NCBI RefSeq assembly: GCF_016920785.2
Contig: NW_024609839.1
Location: 12,240,196-12,304,195 of the forward strand
Source of the DNA: Ixodes scapularis
Lineage: Eukaryota; Arthropoda; Arachnida; Ixodida; Ixodidae
Length of the DNA: 64,000 bases
Reading direction: 5' to 3'
Below, piece after piece: positions 21,206-32,753 of this stretch; position 1 is the stretch's first letter; every line of letters begins with the position of its first letter. The position numbers were made by a program, and so were the translations under genes. The notes beneath the pieces are model-generated. The model was not told the origin of the DNA. It searched no databases and was given only the letters and a program-made list of their open reading frames with translations.

Positions 21206-24200
21206 CTGCGAGGGGGCGCGTCTCAGCCGTCGACCGCGGAGGTTTCGCACATTCGCGCGGGAATAGCTACATGCTGCGCGGACGTGCGTCTAAGTAAGAT
21301 TCGTTCTTGTGCCCCTGCCGGAGACATGCATCAAGTTGCGAAGCTCTCCGACAGAAGGGTGTGGCCATCCACTCACCTCCTTGGCCCCCGCATCCTTGAG
21401 CAACTTGATGATGCTGCCTACGGTGGTCCCGCGGACGATGGAGTCGTCGATGAGGATGATGCGCTTGCCGTGGAAATTGTCCGACAACGGGCCAAACTTC
21501 TTGGCTACTCCTAGCTGCCGAAGGCGAGTGCTGGGCTGGATGAAGGTGCGGCCCACGTAACGGTTCTTGCACAGCACCTCCTCGTATGGAATGCCCGTCT
21601 GCAAATGCAAAGAAGAGCTCCTGCTGAATCGGGGTTCCACAACGCGCTAATATCGTGGCGGTTGTCCTGTTCGATTCGAGAAGCAAAAAAAGCCGAGCAA
21701 TCAGTTTTTCGCGACAGCACCACTGACAACAATTAAAAATAGCAAGATCCATTAAAAAAAAAAAAAAAAAAGGCAGTTTGCTTTTAATTTGTCAATTGGT
21801 TTCCATTGTTATGGCCGGTCCACACACTCGTGTCTGGAGCAACTACTCCAACTGCAACCACAAGTTCCCATGACAACGTAGCACCATGCGCCCATTATAA
21901 ACGACGGAAGGAGTTGGACCAAGCTCCGTGATCCACGGACAGATGTGCCAGAAATGGACTTTGGCTGGCCCAGCCTGGTAAAAGTTCACGTTACATGCAA
22001 AGTGGCAATGTTAACTGTGGCACTCGTCTCGCGTCGCGAGCATGTCTTACCTAGAGAAGACTCTTCCACTTTTGCGGTGACATCGTAGTCACGGGTTCGA
22101 GAGAGCAAAAATGCTTGCACCCTCATGCACTGGTGTTGGTTTAGTGTTTGTGGCCTCGCGCATTATTTTGCGTGCTGCATAGGCGTTGCGAAAGACTTAC
22201 CATCTCCGCAAAACCAAGGGCGGCAGGGGTGGCAGACTCGGGGACGGTGCTGACGATGTCAGCGTCCACGGCAGCTTCCCTGGCCAGCTGCTTGCCACAT
22301 TCTCTCCGGACGGAGTAGACCATTTGACCTTAACGAAAAAAGCGGTAAACGAGTTTCAAGTAACCTTTAGCAGCCAAAGGAAAACTAATTGGCTGTCCCT
22401 TTGACATTCCCCAAAGGCATTCTGAATTCATAGCACTCATTCGCACTCCTCCTTTTGCGGGCACAGTAACGGGATCTCAAAGGGTACATTGGCAGGGTTC
22501 TGCAATTATATAAAACCTATTAGATTATAATTATATTATGATGTCATTTCACGGTGTCACTTGACATCATTGTGCCACGTCATGGTGTCACGACGTCACA
22601 CTGTCACATGACGCCATGTTTTTCACGTGGCGTCACAGTGCCACATGACATCAAGGCGTCCACATTTAGAGCGCCTTTGGGATGACGTCAGTGTCATGTA
22701 ACACTGCGAAGTCATCGAGGCTACATCCGCGGCGACACAAAACCCCCGTATTTAATAAAACTTCTGGTACGACTGTGCATGGCACCCAGGTCAGAACGTC
22801 TCGATCGACAAGACTGGTTGCCATCACCCACCTTCGAAGATGCTGTCAGGCCTGGCGAAGTAAACATACTCGAAAATGCAGAAGGCAGGCGGCGCAGCAT
22901 ACGGCCGAGGTACCACGCAGATCGACTTGGGTCCGTGCTTCGTGATTTCCACGATTTCCCCAGGAAGGACCTCACGGTAGAGAACGCCACTGACAGACTT
23001 GAAGGCACACGATTCCGAGGACACCACCCATCCTTCGTACTCCGGCTGTGGATTGCTCTTGTCTGCAAGCCAGTTTGGGTGCATCAGTCTATCTTCATCG
23101 GGACCTCAGCGCTGCTTTGTGGCGGTTGGATTTAATAGACTTTTTGCTAGATGTATTTTTGTGGGTATAATTATTGTGAATACATGTTTCAAGTGCAACT
23201 GTGCTTCAAAAGATTAAGACAGTCACTAAAAGCAAGGCAGTGAATTCCGATATGCTTCGCTTGAATTGAAACCAACTTTTTCGAAAGCAGCCTTTAATTT
23301 TTTTCAAACAAAATGTGAAAACACTGCACAGTGCAATCCAAAAGTGGGAACACTGGCTGTTAAAAAGGCAGCAAAGAAACCTCACCCACCTTGTGGTGGT
23401 TTATTACGATACAACTTGATTTTGCTGATCCAATTTCCAATTGAGACAACAGAAAAAGGCTTTCACCGTCGAGCGATTGTCAGCGTACGAAGCCACCCAA
23501 CGTTTTTAGGTATCTGCCATGGTGGCTGCTTTTTAACAGATGAGAGTTGTTGCGATGCGTCAGGCATGATCTTCATAGATTGTTTTTTTGTTTATGTGCA
23601 AGCTTCTCTGTGCAGTTAATCTGTGCCCTGTCACACAGGCTGTCAGCTGCCATGAAACAACTTTTATAATCTTTTTGAAAAACATGAAAGAATAAAACAT
23701 GTAGGGACGAAGACAAACAGTACAGTTCATTCAACTGGCAACCAGCATTTAATGATGCCACGCCCAGTGTGTCAGCCCCTCCTTTCCCTGCAACCCGAAA
23801 TCCCTCAAAAAAGGAAGAAAACTTTATAAAAAAAAAAAGAAACAAATCGGGAGAATGAAGAGTCTGTTAAGGAAAAAGAAGAATGCAAGGGAACTGTTAG
23901 ACTAAGGAAAGAAAATGAAAAGGAAGAATAGAAGAACTCCTGCCTCAGAAATTCACTTCAGTCTTGGATAAACTAAGGGAAGGGGATGCAAAGCTCAAAT
24001 CATCACCGGCCATCCGATAGGACTGAGTTATTTCTCTGCCAAGTCTGCCCTTGCGTTTCCCGATAACTCGGGTTGCCTGGAAGTGCAGCTCACAGTTGGA
24101 ACAAATGCGGTTATGGCCCACAAAAGGCTGAAGAGATACGTTGAGGAGGGCTACTTGGAGGAAGAGCTCCCTGAGGCGAGTGTTGAGGTATCCGACTGAC

Positions 24201-27200
24201 TTCTGCGGCTAATGGAATGAAGTACTTCACTTGATCTTTGCAGGGGACAAAGGGACATAAGTGGTGGTGACTACACGTGAGGCCTTCTTTCTGGGAGGAC
24301 AAGTGCTTCCAGAATCTAATATTGGACGTATCAGGATGGAAGTTGGAAGATTGCTTGGGTACCTAGCCTCGAGGAGGTGTTTCTGCCGTGTTGATATGCC
24401 GAACGCAACTTGGTGGTCGCAGGACTTAGCGCGGAAAGAGATAAAGAGGGACCGAATAATTCCATGCTTGACCATTGTAGAGTGAGAACTGCAAAAAGGT
24501 CGAACAGGTTTTTTAGAAAGCTGTTGGAAGGCCCAGCATAGACCGGAGGGGAGAAGACCAAGATCTAGGTAGTACTGTAGACCTTCGTGTGTGAGGAAAT
24601 TTAAGGCCAACGATGAGGAAATAAAGGTGTTCATAACACAACTAGAAGAGACTGAGTTTCGGTGGGTGATTAGGTTGTTGCCCATCAACCGAAAACATGG
24701 CAATCCTGGGTGAATTCTTCAAGGTGGGCTTTGACTTTACGATGAACGTGCAAGAGAAAGACCTCACTCAGGATGGGTGCAACGCAAGACCCAAAGCAAA
24801 TCCCTTTCTTTTGCCTGAAAACTTAACCCTTCATACCCTACTAGCATAGTCAGCTCCTTTTCTTGTTCTTTTTCTACCGTCCTTCTTCCTTTTCATTAGG
24901 AACTTTCAGCAAACCGTTACCGTGTTCCACGTACCACACTACCAGAGCCTTTGAAGCATGTTTTTAAGCGTGCACCCCGCGGCGACGGTATCACCCAGGC
25001 GCGTTTAAAAGCGTGTTTCAAAGGTTTTGGTAGTGCAGAACACAGTAACGGTTTGCTAAATGTCCCCATTTTCTTTCCTTAAACAGTTCCCTTACATTCT
25101 CCTTTTTCTCTTCTTCCTTAAAGGGGCACTGACACATCAAAATCATATTTTTTTTATTATCCGAAACGATTAAAAACGATGCCGGGACATTACCCTCAAA
25201 ATTCAAAATTTGGGAATTCAGTATTTGTGAAGTAAAAAAAAACAATTTCCAAATGCCGAATTCGAAGTTCCCGCGCTATCCACGCCGGTGCGTTGACGTC
25301 AAATATTGCGGAGTCCTGAGAGTCCACTTTCTTTCACGACTCACTGCTGTTGCCCTGGCGACCCCAAGCGAGGAGGAAAGGAGCGAGCGCCCGGCGGATC
25401 GGTTTTGAGCGGTGTCGCCTGTTTTCCGTGGGAGGATACAAATCCAGGAGACGGCACCACAACGAACTTCCGATTTTCGGTATTTCAAAAAGAAGGGCCG
25501 TAGTGCGTTCGCAATTGCGTTAAAAAACATGTTTTAGGATTTCCGTTATTAAATGTTATAGAGATGCCGCCTACAAAGCTTCTAAATTTCCTGATCCTTG
25601 ATGTCACGAATCAAAAGAAGCGAGGAGGCGAGAGGCGGGAGAATCAAACGCCAAAAATAAAAAGGCACGTGTGCGCGCGGGGAAGTTTTTTTTCGTGATG
25701 AGTTTTTTTTGCGTGTATCACTGCAACTTGCATCGTTTTAGACAATAAAAAAAATACGACCTTTGGGGTGTCAGTGCCCCTTTAACAGACTTCTTTCTCC
25801 CATGTTTCTTTTTTTTTTTTAGGGTTTTCTTTTTTAAGGGATTTTGGGTGTAGGAGAAGGGAAGGGCTGACACATTGAGGGTGACATCATTAAATGTTGG
25901 TTGCTATACTTAGTTTCAGCTTAAAGGCACACTGACACCCCCCCCCCCCCCCAAATTTATGTTTTACCAGGCGATCTACTATGGTGTCAGAAGGCTACCC
26001 AATCAATATTTTGCTACGGCATCACATATATTTTTAATAAAGTCAAAAAATGCAACTGCTCGAAACAGAAACCAGACTGAGGAGGAAGATGAAATATAGA
26101 GGAGAAAGATAACGGAAGTCATGTGGCCGTGCTACGTTTTTTTCAATCAACATATTTGCAGCTTTTCAGAAGCCACAAAAAAAGGGTACAATATTTTTGT
26201 CTATTTTTAGTATGTATCGAGTGCGTGCCTTCAATGACCCATGACTTAGATTATCTTTGGTGGTTGTGTCTAAACCATAGAAGATGGCACGTGACCACGA
26301 AGAAAAGAGTGAGTGCAACTTAAACGGGCCAGTTCTCGATCAGCAGTTTTCAAGCAAAAAGAAAACGAATTTCGGGCCGCAAATTGTGTTCTGGGCAGTT
26401 GGGCTCTCATATGTCACGTACAAATAAAAGCCTTGGCAAGCATAAATGCCCTGTCGGTGTCCCTTGAAGTCGAGACGCTACAAGCGCAAGCATGTGACCC
26501 TGAACAGTGCTTGCACTGCACGAGTGTTTGGCAGGAACACAGTAAGCCCGGCGCTCGCACTTGTAGCATCGGCTGCGTCTGAACTTAAGCTGAAAGGAAG
26601 TATAGTTGAGAAAGAACTGTACTGTTTGACTTCATCCCTACATGTTTTATTCTTTCGTGTTTTTCAAATCATCTTTACCAACCTGCTCCAAGTTAATTTT
26701 CAACCGTTAGAAAACTATCTCTCCTAGAGGAAGTCTATTTAGCTCTTCTTACCTCATTGTCAATTGAACGTTATGCACAAGTTTTTAGCACTACCAAGCT
26801 GCTTCCCACCGACACACTCAGTGCTGTTCTGCAGTGCTACACCGAACCAATGATCCCTAGGACATTTGTGTTCTTTGTCGTTGAACTAGATGTTCACTTG
26901 TTTCCAAGTTCGTTGAGACGTCATCTGGAGTGCTAGAGTAGTGGCGTTGTTTTTCCCGTGGCCCCAGTGGCCCACCGCGTGAAAGACTCGAACGTGGCAG
27001 CAGACGACGAAGCGATTCTAAAGCAATAAGACGACTGCAGCTGCTTCTCTGCACTTGCTGACAAACTAAGGCATCACAGACAATACAAACGTATAAAGTA
27101 CACACGACAGGAGAATCCAAGCTGACGACAGGAGAATCCAAGCTGATACCGGGGAATCCCAAACGATGATGTGTGATGATGTATGCGCACTGCAGTCCTC

Positions 27201-29971
27201 TGCAGCTGGGAAGACGGATAGTGAAGACTACAAGTAGCATGGCGGTGGCACCACATTCCCGAATTCACGCGCCTGCGCAGTTTACTTGATGAGGTCAGCT
27301 TATTTTTTTGCCCTTGCAGTAGGTGAAGGCTGGGCATCTACACTGACAACACTGAACAAGGGCAAGGCTAGGGACACAAGCTCTTGGCTTCAGGAGCTGC
27401 CTCCAGTACATGAGACAGCACACACAATCAATACTTTGCATGGCTTTGACATAGCCTTCGCTTTGCATTAAGCAAGATTAAACTGGAGCATAGTTTCATT
27501 CTTTACTGCAGCATCAGTGACGGTACAATTAATTAAAATTATTTGTTCTGTCCTTGTCCTTTTGTATTTAAGGCTCTTGGCCAATAGTGTCGATCTCTGG
27601 TTGTCCTGCACGTTTCACCCAAAAGTCTCAACCAAAACCAGAGGAAGTATTGATGGTGTACAGACTGCCAGACTGACTTCTTAACCTTAGGTGCATAAAA
27701 TGTGCCGGATTCAAACAAATCAATAACTAGGATTTCAGCATGGTTACATACCTTTGATTCCACTAGGGGGCACCAGGACACCGATACTGAGTGGTCGGTT
27801 ACCGAAAGGATCTCTGACGGCGTAGATGGTGTCGTCGTACATCATGATGAGCGAATATGCCGTGGGTGTCAAGGACATCAGGTGCCTGATGCGAGCCGGC
27901 CAGTTTGGACCATCTTCCTCCTCTCCAGTTGGTGGAGGTTGGCTTAGGATCTGCATGATTAGCTCACTGTCTGAGCCCGTCGTCAGGCCGATGCCTTTGT
28001 TGAGGATCTGCGTAGATAGAACTGATTTAGGCAAGCGTGTTGAAATGTAGATACTTAAAATTGAAAGAATAAAAACATGAAGGACGAGGCAAGAACACTC
28101 TCACACTAATAAGCTGTTTAGTAGTTCTCGAGTATATGGTGTGGTCTTTCACCAGCCAATCACAACACCAACACTGCAGGCCTTGTTGGGGCTATATAAA
28201 ACAAACCATGCGTTAATAAGATTTGACTCTGTTGGAGCTCCTCCTTTACATTTCTCAAGAGAATATCATGCAATCACCATGTAGAATATTTTTCTTCTTT
28301 AACTCTCACCCTAGTGGGGACTACAGTAAAGGCCACAAGCTTGAGCCTGTAGCTCTGCTAGATGCTTCCGCTGGTCGACGGTTTGGACAGCTCGGGTGCA
28401 TTCTAAAGTAAGCACTCCACACTACTTTGCTGCAGTTTAGCAACATACTAGCTCTTCAATATATTCTCTAGGAATCCAACGATCCCAATGAACCCCTTTA
28501 TACAAAACATGCCTCTGCAAATTGTTGTTTCCTTATCGGCTTAACAGTACTTCAGTCATGACCACCTTGGCTCAGCCGTATTTGGACCTCACCTGTCTTC
28601 GAAGGTTGATGGCATTGACAAGTTCTCCGTTGTGTGCAATGGCTAGCAGGCCGTGGTTGGTGTGCACCACAAAGGGTTGCGCCAGCTCGTGTTCCGAGCC
28701 GCCCGTCGTGGAGTAGCGTGTGTGTCCCACGCCGAGGTTTCCCTTAAGCTTTGTCATGGAGTCTTCATTGAATACATTACTCACGAGGCCCATGCCTCGA
28801 TGAACCGCAAACTTCTTGAGGCTTTCTCCTTGGCTCGTCACGATGCCTGCGCTTTCTTGTCCCCTGCGAGATCAATCGTTGCTCAGGCCATGATCGAACA
28901 TCGATGCTCTAGGATAGCCTTGTTATATGATCCCGTATTTTCTTCCGCAAACCTGCCCGTCATTAGTTCTTTATTTGCAGCGCCACACAGATGCTCATTT
29001 CGCTTCCACAGCAGAGGCTTTCGATGCCGTCGGCAATACGCGCACGGAGTTATTCAAAGAGGAAAAGGGAGACGCTAATAAAGCAGCCGTCACCTTGAGT
29101 GCGCCGGGCGTGAAGCGGTCCTCAAATTACGCTTTATGGACCACCTCAAGCCACGAACGCGTAATCGAAAGGTCATCACATGCACGCGATTGCGGTTTGG
29201 CGATAATCGCAGCGCCTGTCTCGACCAGGCAAGACTGAATCGTTCCTCACGGAATCCTCAAGGTGATTCGTAGGACGTTAAACCCGTAACCGATTACGCA
29301 ACTTACGAGATTACTTATCCAGTTTATCGTCACTCCGAAGAAACAAAATAAAAAGCAACCAGACGACGGGCCCAATGGGCGCCGCCATTGTGGTTCCGCG
29401 CGTTGCCAGTTTCGTTTTCGGTTCGTGTTGTCTGCAACGCGCGTTTATCACGCGGGCCGGTTCCACTTGGCGGGTAGAATACATTGGCAACAAGGAAACT
29501 AGTTTTGCTTTTTGCCAACGTCGTTTATTTCGCATTCCCTATCGAACCGGCGCGGCAGCGACGGGCAGCAAAGCCTGCGAACGACTCGGCGAATATCTCG
29601 GACCTCAGCTGGCTTTCTTATCGTTCCTTTTTATCGGTCCCTGGGGCCACTTGCTTCGGCAGCGCGCCAGTGTGGGCCGATGCCGCTGAAACTGCATTGC
29701 CTGCGATAAGGCGTTCAGAGCGCTGCACGAGCTCGCTAGTATGGTAATACAGCTAAGTGTCCCAACGTCCGTAGCGGGACACCGTCCGCTCTTACCTGTG
29801 CTGGAGCGCCACCAGACCCAGGCAGATGATGTGACTGACGTCTAAGTTGGTGGGCCACTCGCCGCTCGCGATGCAGCCAAACACTCCGCATGCCTCACGA
29901 AGTTCGTGTTCTTCGTCAAACTTGACTTCGCTGCTGGTGGTGGCACTGGTCGCGGGGGCAGCGGTGGCCAT
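20939..29971 (-). CDS. PPAT: Amidophosphoribosyltransferase (PPAT), 7 coding exons, 516 aa
   Basis: PPAT catalyses the committed step of cytosolic de novo purine synthesis: PRPP plus glutamine gives 5-phosphoribosylamine. Coding exons are 29971-29796, 28863-28593, 28007-27752, 23062-22832, 22328-22201, 21598-21377 and 21205-20939, all with GT-AG introns and matching phases. The protein is about the usual animal length (517 in human). Cys28, in REACGVFG, is the expected N-terminal nucleophile after propeptide removal. The Ntn glutaminase domain includes RGQES, GHTRY and HNGELVNA. The phosphoribosyltransferase domain has the PRPP loop [13 protein letters not shown] (401-413). Candidate 4Fe-4S ligands are Cys296, Cys442, Cys502 and Cys505, all conserved. 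The predicted propeptide is 27 residues and Ala/Thr/Ser-rich, against 11 in human. Intron 3 (4.7 kb) holds a Penelope-like relic. Confidence 0.97.
21377..21598 (-). CDS. PPAT: PPAT coding exon 6 (residues 355-428)
   Basis: The acceptor is TTTGCAG. It encodes [20 protein letters not shown] and the PRPP-binding loop [13 protein letters not shown], the most diagnostic block of the transferase domain. It ends in phase 0 at GTGAGT. Confidence 0.96.
22201..22328 (-). CDS. PPAT: PPAT coding exon 5 (residues 312-354)
   Basis: The acceptor is GTTAAG. It encodes [14 protein letters not shown] and [20 protein letters not shown]. It ends in phase 0 at GTAAGT. Confidence 0.94.
22832..23062 (-). CDS. PPAT: PPAT coding exon 4 (residues 235-311)
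   Basis: The acceptor is CTTGCAG. It encodes [27 protein letters not shown] and [16 protein letters not shown], joining the glutaminase and transferase domains and supplying the iron-sulfur ligand Cys296. It ends in phase 1 at GTGGGT. Confidence 0.95.
23947..24840 (-). pseudogene. Penelope-like RT and C-terminal remains, frameshifted
   Basis: The minus-strand frames show RT motif B-like [19 protein letters not shown] (about 24810-24755). The end of the RT follows, with [19 protein letters not shown] and [14 protein letters not shown] (around 24450-24530). Near 23950-24060 lies the C-terminal tail of the endonuclease region (RLGREITQS and [13 protein letters not shown]). These align with the intact frame at 61771-63660. 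Motifs are in different frames and the catalytic YVDD and GIY-YIG core are missing, so it is dead. Confidence 0.7.
24898..25066. mobile_element. Small palindromic MITE
   Basis: The termini AGGAACTTTCAGCAAACCG and, from the right, GGGGACATTTAGCAAACCG extend into long imperfect inverted repeats over nearly the whole 169 bp. CATT at 24894-24897 and 25067-25070 may be the target duplication. It interrupts the right arm of the Penelope-like palindrome. Confidence 0.6.
25122..25781. mobile_element. TTAA MITE family B, copy 1
   Basis: It is flanked by TTAA (25118-25121 and 25782-25785). Termini are AGGGGCACTGACACATC and, from the right, AGGGGCACTGACACCCC. It is 660 bp and non-coding. Copy 2 spans 46197-48563. 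Confidence 0.8.
25925..26464 (+). mobile_element. TTAA MITE family A, copy 2
   Basis: The left flank is TTAA (25921-25924), followed by AGGCACACTGACACC. The right end reads GGTGTCCCT before a decayed TTAA. It aligns along its length with 50959-51479 and, inverted, with 3056-4655. Confidence 0.75.
26677..27751. other. PPAT intron 3 remainder, no gene
   Basis: No coding segment was recognised. A short direct duplication of GACAGGAGAATCCAAGCT lies at about 27105-27145. Confidence 0.5.
27752..28007 (-). CDS. PPAT: PPAT coding exon 3 (residues 150-234)
   Basis: The acceptor is TACGCAG. It encodes [17 protein letters not shown] and [20 protein letters not shown], the later part of the glutaminase domain. 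It ends in phase 1 at a GTATGT donor. Confidence 0.95.
28593..28863 (-). CDS. PPAT: PPAT coding exon 2 (residues 59-149)
   Basis: The acceptor TCGCAG completes Arg59 and continues [10 protein letters not shown], which lines up with vertebrate PPAT. The glutaminase-domain motifs [11 protein letters not shown] and [10 protein letters not shown] are intact. The exon ends in phase 0 at GTGAGG after NLRRQ. Confidence 0.95.
29796..29971 (-). CDS. PPAT: PPAT coding exon 1 (residues 1-58)
   Basis: The start codon is at 29971, preceded by GCC. The exon encodes the propeptide and the mature N-terminus: nucleophile Cys28 in [17 protein letters not shown], then LGLVALQH. It ends with two bases of Arg59 at a GTAAGAG donor. 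Confidence 0.95.
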
Positions 29972-30529
29972 GGCGGGGCTTGAGGAGTTCGGACACGGGG
30001 CCGGTGGACGCGAGAGCAGGGTTGCGCGGTCTCGTCCCGCTCGACTCTACTCCGCGTTGCGCGCTCACAAACTCGCAATCGTGCGGAGCACGTGGTGCCA
30101 TTTTTTTGCTCTTCCCCTCGCTGCCCGACCCTCTCTCGCGCTCGTCGAAGGCCCGCCTCTTTGCACGGTTTTTATTTTTGGTTTTCTTTTTGCGGTACCA
30201 TTTCTCAACGCGATATCCTTCCGCGATAAGTTCTGCAAGGTCAATAAGCCCTCCCTCCGCTTTTCGTTTGACTGGCTGCGACAAGATTTTTCTTCCTCTC
30301 CTCCAACGGCACTATTTGCGCGTGACCACGTGTTTGTGTCGCTCCGCTCTGCCGCCATCACGTCGCTGGACAGCTGGACCACCTTGGAAGACGCTGCTGC
30401 TCACGAAATCGTTATCGTTCAGTCGTTCAGTTACAGAGGCGAGTCGCCGACAGTTAACAAGACCCGCACCGTCCCGTACATCCGACCGTAGACACCATCG
30501 CTTCCAGACTTACTCACCCACCCAACAAC
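29972..30529. promoter_or_regulatory. Probable bidirectional PPAT-PAICS promoter
   Basis: The 558 bp between the divergent start codons is CpG-rich and free of recognisable repeats. It has two perfect CACGTG E-boxes (30089-30094 and 30327-30332), the class bound by MYC/MAX and USF, and a GCCGCCATC (30351-30359), the reverse complement of a YY1 core often found near start sites of bidirectional promoters. No TATA box is evident. Shared control of the two purine genes is known for the vertebrate pair; shared control here is inferred from layout. Confidence 0.75.
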
Positions 30530-30536
30530 ATGGCGA
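30530..30536 (+). CDS. PAICS: PAICS coding exon 1 (7 nt)
   Basis: ATGGCGA is followed at once by the donor GTAAGT. Joined to the exon at 33704 it gives Met-Ala-Thr, matching the start of vertebrate PAICS (MAT...). Read-through into the intron gives only a low-complexity hydrophobic frame. Confidence 0.85.
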
Positions 30537-31469
30537 GTAAGTTGCCGCGGTTTGCATGCATCGGTATCCTGGGTTTATTATTATTTTTTTATTTTAATTT
30601 TTTTTATTATCTTTTAGCGGTTTGGTGGGTCGGCGGTCGTCACCGTAGGGAGGGGTCCTGGAATGCTTGCTGTGTTTGTTTTGTCTCGTTCGAGGCGCCG
30701 CAGCTGCAATGTGAAACGACCCCTTGCCGTCACTCGATCTTCGAACTTTGGGGCTTTGTTTCTTGCTCTCCTTCTCATTTCACCTTTGTTTTTTCTTCTG
30801 GTGCTTCTGCCAGTTCGGTGTCGTAGGATGCTTTGTGTGGGAGACAGGCTGCTTGTCCGCGAGCGTTATGTTTGGCCTTGGAAGCGCCCGTGTTTATGGG
30901 GTATCCTCTCTCGCGAACGGCACACACGCACGCGTTTATGCGTTTGCGTGAAGGTATGGTAGTCTTCCCAGCGGCAACGCTAATAACGTGCCGCCGGCGT
31001 TTTGAAGCTTTGTCACGATACTAGGTCATAGGTCAACGTCTTTCTGTTGCTTTCCGTTTTTAATGACACAGGCTAACGCGTTACCGACTACGCATTCGGG
31101 TTCACGTGCAACTCGCTGAGAAATGCGGGTGCAATACAATAAATGCATCTGTGTGTGAAGACCACGAAGGACTATGTATAAAAAATATGAATTCAAATAC
31201 TACACGAAAGTTCTATTAACTTTCAATGTTTTCGGCATTACTTTGTTTTTAGAAACTGATAGTATAATTATTCCAGAAAAGCTCGGGGTCGACATGACTA
31301 GGCATTTCGAAGCTCGTGACCCGGTAGGTAGTAAACTTTTATTGCAAGAAACATTCGAACGGTCGCCCTAGCCGGGAATTATTCGCCTTGTTTGGTCGGG
31401 GATTCGAACCAGGTAGCGCGCCGGGAGTGGAGTGGGAGCATCTAAAGTCAGGAGCATCCTCAGCCGCAA

Positions 31470-31885
31470 CACTCTCAGAAAAAAAAAAAAAGTGTAGTAT
31501 TTACACCTCTTGTCCCGTATAAGACACCCCAAAACTCTAGTTCGACGTTCAGCGCTCTCACGTCATACCGACGGTACCAACTTTCACGAGCGGCTTGATA
31601 GCCGAGTGGTACAACTTATTAAAATAGCTAATGTACTTACAGTACGTGTTACTGACTAAAAATAATTAATGGGGGTTTTCTTGGCTCTACTGCAAAACCT
31701 CAGTTTTTTTTCTTAGTCTTTGACACACATTTTTTTTATTTAATGAGGTATGTCTAATCGTCATCAGCCCCTCTTGAAATTGGGGCCGCCTGTTCGACGT
31801 CAATGCGCGGTACGTTGAACAAATGCTTTGAGGTGCATTATATATGGGACAAAGGGGTGTAAGAAGACACCCTTTTTTGAGAGTG
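31470..31885. mobile_element. Long-TIR MITE, copy 1 (PAICS intron 1)
   Basis: The ends CACTCTCAGAAAAAAA and, from the right, CACTCTCAAAAAAGGGTGT are inverted repeats. Internal complementary blocks include GTCCCGTATAAGACACC against GTGCATTATATATGGGAC. A related copy lies at 32754-33096. No coding capacity. Confidence 0.6.
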
Positions 31886-32753
31886 AAGATTATACTGATT
31901 TATTTCAGTGACTATACCGGGTGTTTCGGCGAATACTGTCAAACATTTCGCAACTAGGGTGGTTAAGGAAAACAGTTATTTTTGTTTCTTCGGGCACCAA
32001 CTACCGGGCAGACGTCAGGAATTGCAAAAAATCATACTAAACAGCTGACCGAATGTAATTGAAAACCCCTTAACGAGTCATTTTTTGTACGACTTGAAGC
32101 ACGCGGGGGTGCGTTCAGCTTGCTGATCGTGCAGCTGGCGCAAGGTCGGCGATGCAAGCATTCGTCCACGTTTTCGCATTTCCTGCCTCGCTTCGGCTGC
32201 ACGAGTTTTAGCGCATCCCGGGTGCTTCATGCCTTCCTAAAGTTCACCGATTTAGGGGTTTTCAATTACGCTCAGCGAGTCTCTAATAGTCTTATATCCA
32301 TTTTCACAAATTAAAAGTTGACTACTAATTTTAGGTAATTAGTTTGCTGATTAGTACGCGCGTTGCTCTTCAACGGCCATCGCCAGTCGCCCCCCTGAAG
32401 GGTCCCCAATTAAGGCTTGGTTGGATGCTCCCCCATTCTTTAGTTATTCCAGCAAACCAGACTGGGGGATCTCGGTCGAATGTTCACGTTCAGATGGCAA
32501 CGATTTTTCCGTTGACTTGCAGTAATTTGTAATGCAATTTGATTTTTGTTTTTTACATCATACGAAACATTTTAACGTTATTTCATTACAAAACAACGGT
32601 AATTTGTCAGCTTCAAGGTAAAATAAGACAGGTTTGCCTCACCCTGTTGCGAGGTTGCAACTCCTAGCTCACTGCAACACTTTACATAAGGCAATAGTGG
32701 TGGTGGGGGGGAGGGGTATATTGTATGCAGTTGATGCACGGACTTGGCAGTAG

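Larger units (their letters stand above)
23675..26667 (-). mobile_element. Penelope-like element relic, palindromic (family 3)
   Basis: The minus-strand arm (about 23675-24850) holds RT and C-terminal coding remains plus the 3' UTR. The plus-strand arm (about 24855-26667) repeats only the 3' UTR in inverted orientation, so both outer ends are the same element 3' end (compare TACATGTTTTATTCTTTC near 26640-26656 with its complement near 23690). Near-identical nonamers ATAATCTTT (23666-23674) and ATCATCTTT (26668-26676) flank it, probably a decayed target duplication. The right arm was later hit by three MITEs. The whole lies in PPAT intron 3. Confidence 0.7.

Noticed and set aside
22540..22700. 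TGACGTCA-like and GTCAC repeats in PPAT intron 4 as regulatory sites
   Set aside because: They belong to a short, degenerate GTCACATGACGTC-type simple repeat, so no specific site can be argued.
29311..29709. Possible extra exon or gene in PPAT intron 1
   Set aside because: Frames on both strands are short and overlapping, have no domain, and are not needed to complete PPAT.
29916..30284. 122-codon minus-strand ORF overlapping PPAT exon 1
   Set aside because: It is out of frame with PPAT and Lys/Arg-rich from GC-rich 5' sequence; the PPAT start at 29971 is supported by homology.
29847..30540. Long plus-strand ORFs (186-214 codons) across the intergenic gap
   Set aside because: They run antisense to PPAT exon 1 and through the promoter, with no recognisable domain.
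30530..30826. 98-codon ORF beginning at the PAICS start codon
   Set aside because: A strong GTAAGT donor occurs after 7 nt, and splicing to 33704 restores the conserved PAICS N-terminus; the rest is intron.
31378..31440. tRNA gene suggested by GGTTCGAATCCCC on the minus strand
   Set aside because: Only the B box is present; no D arm, anticodon stem or acceptor stem could be formed.
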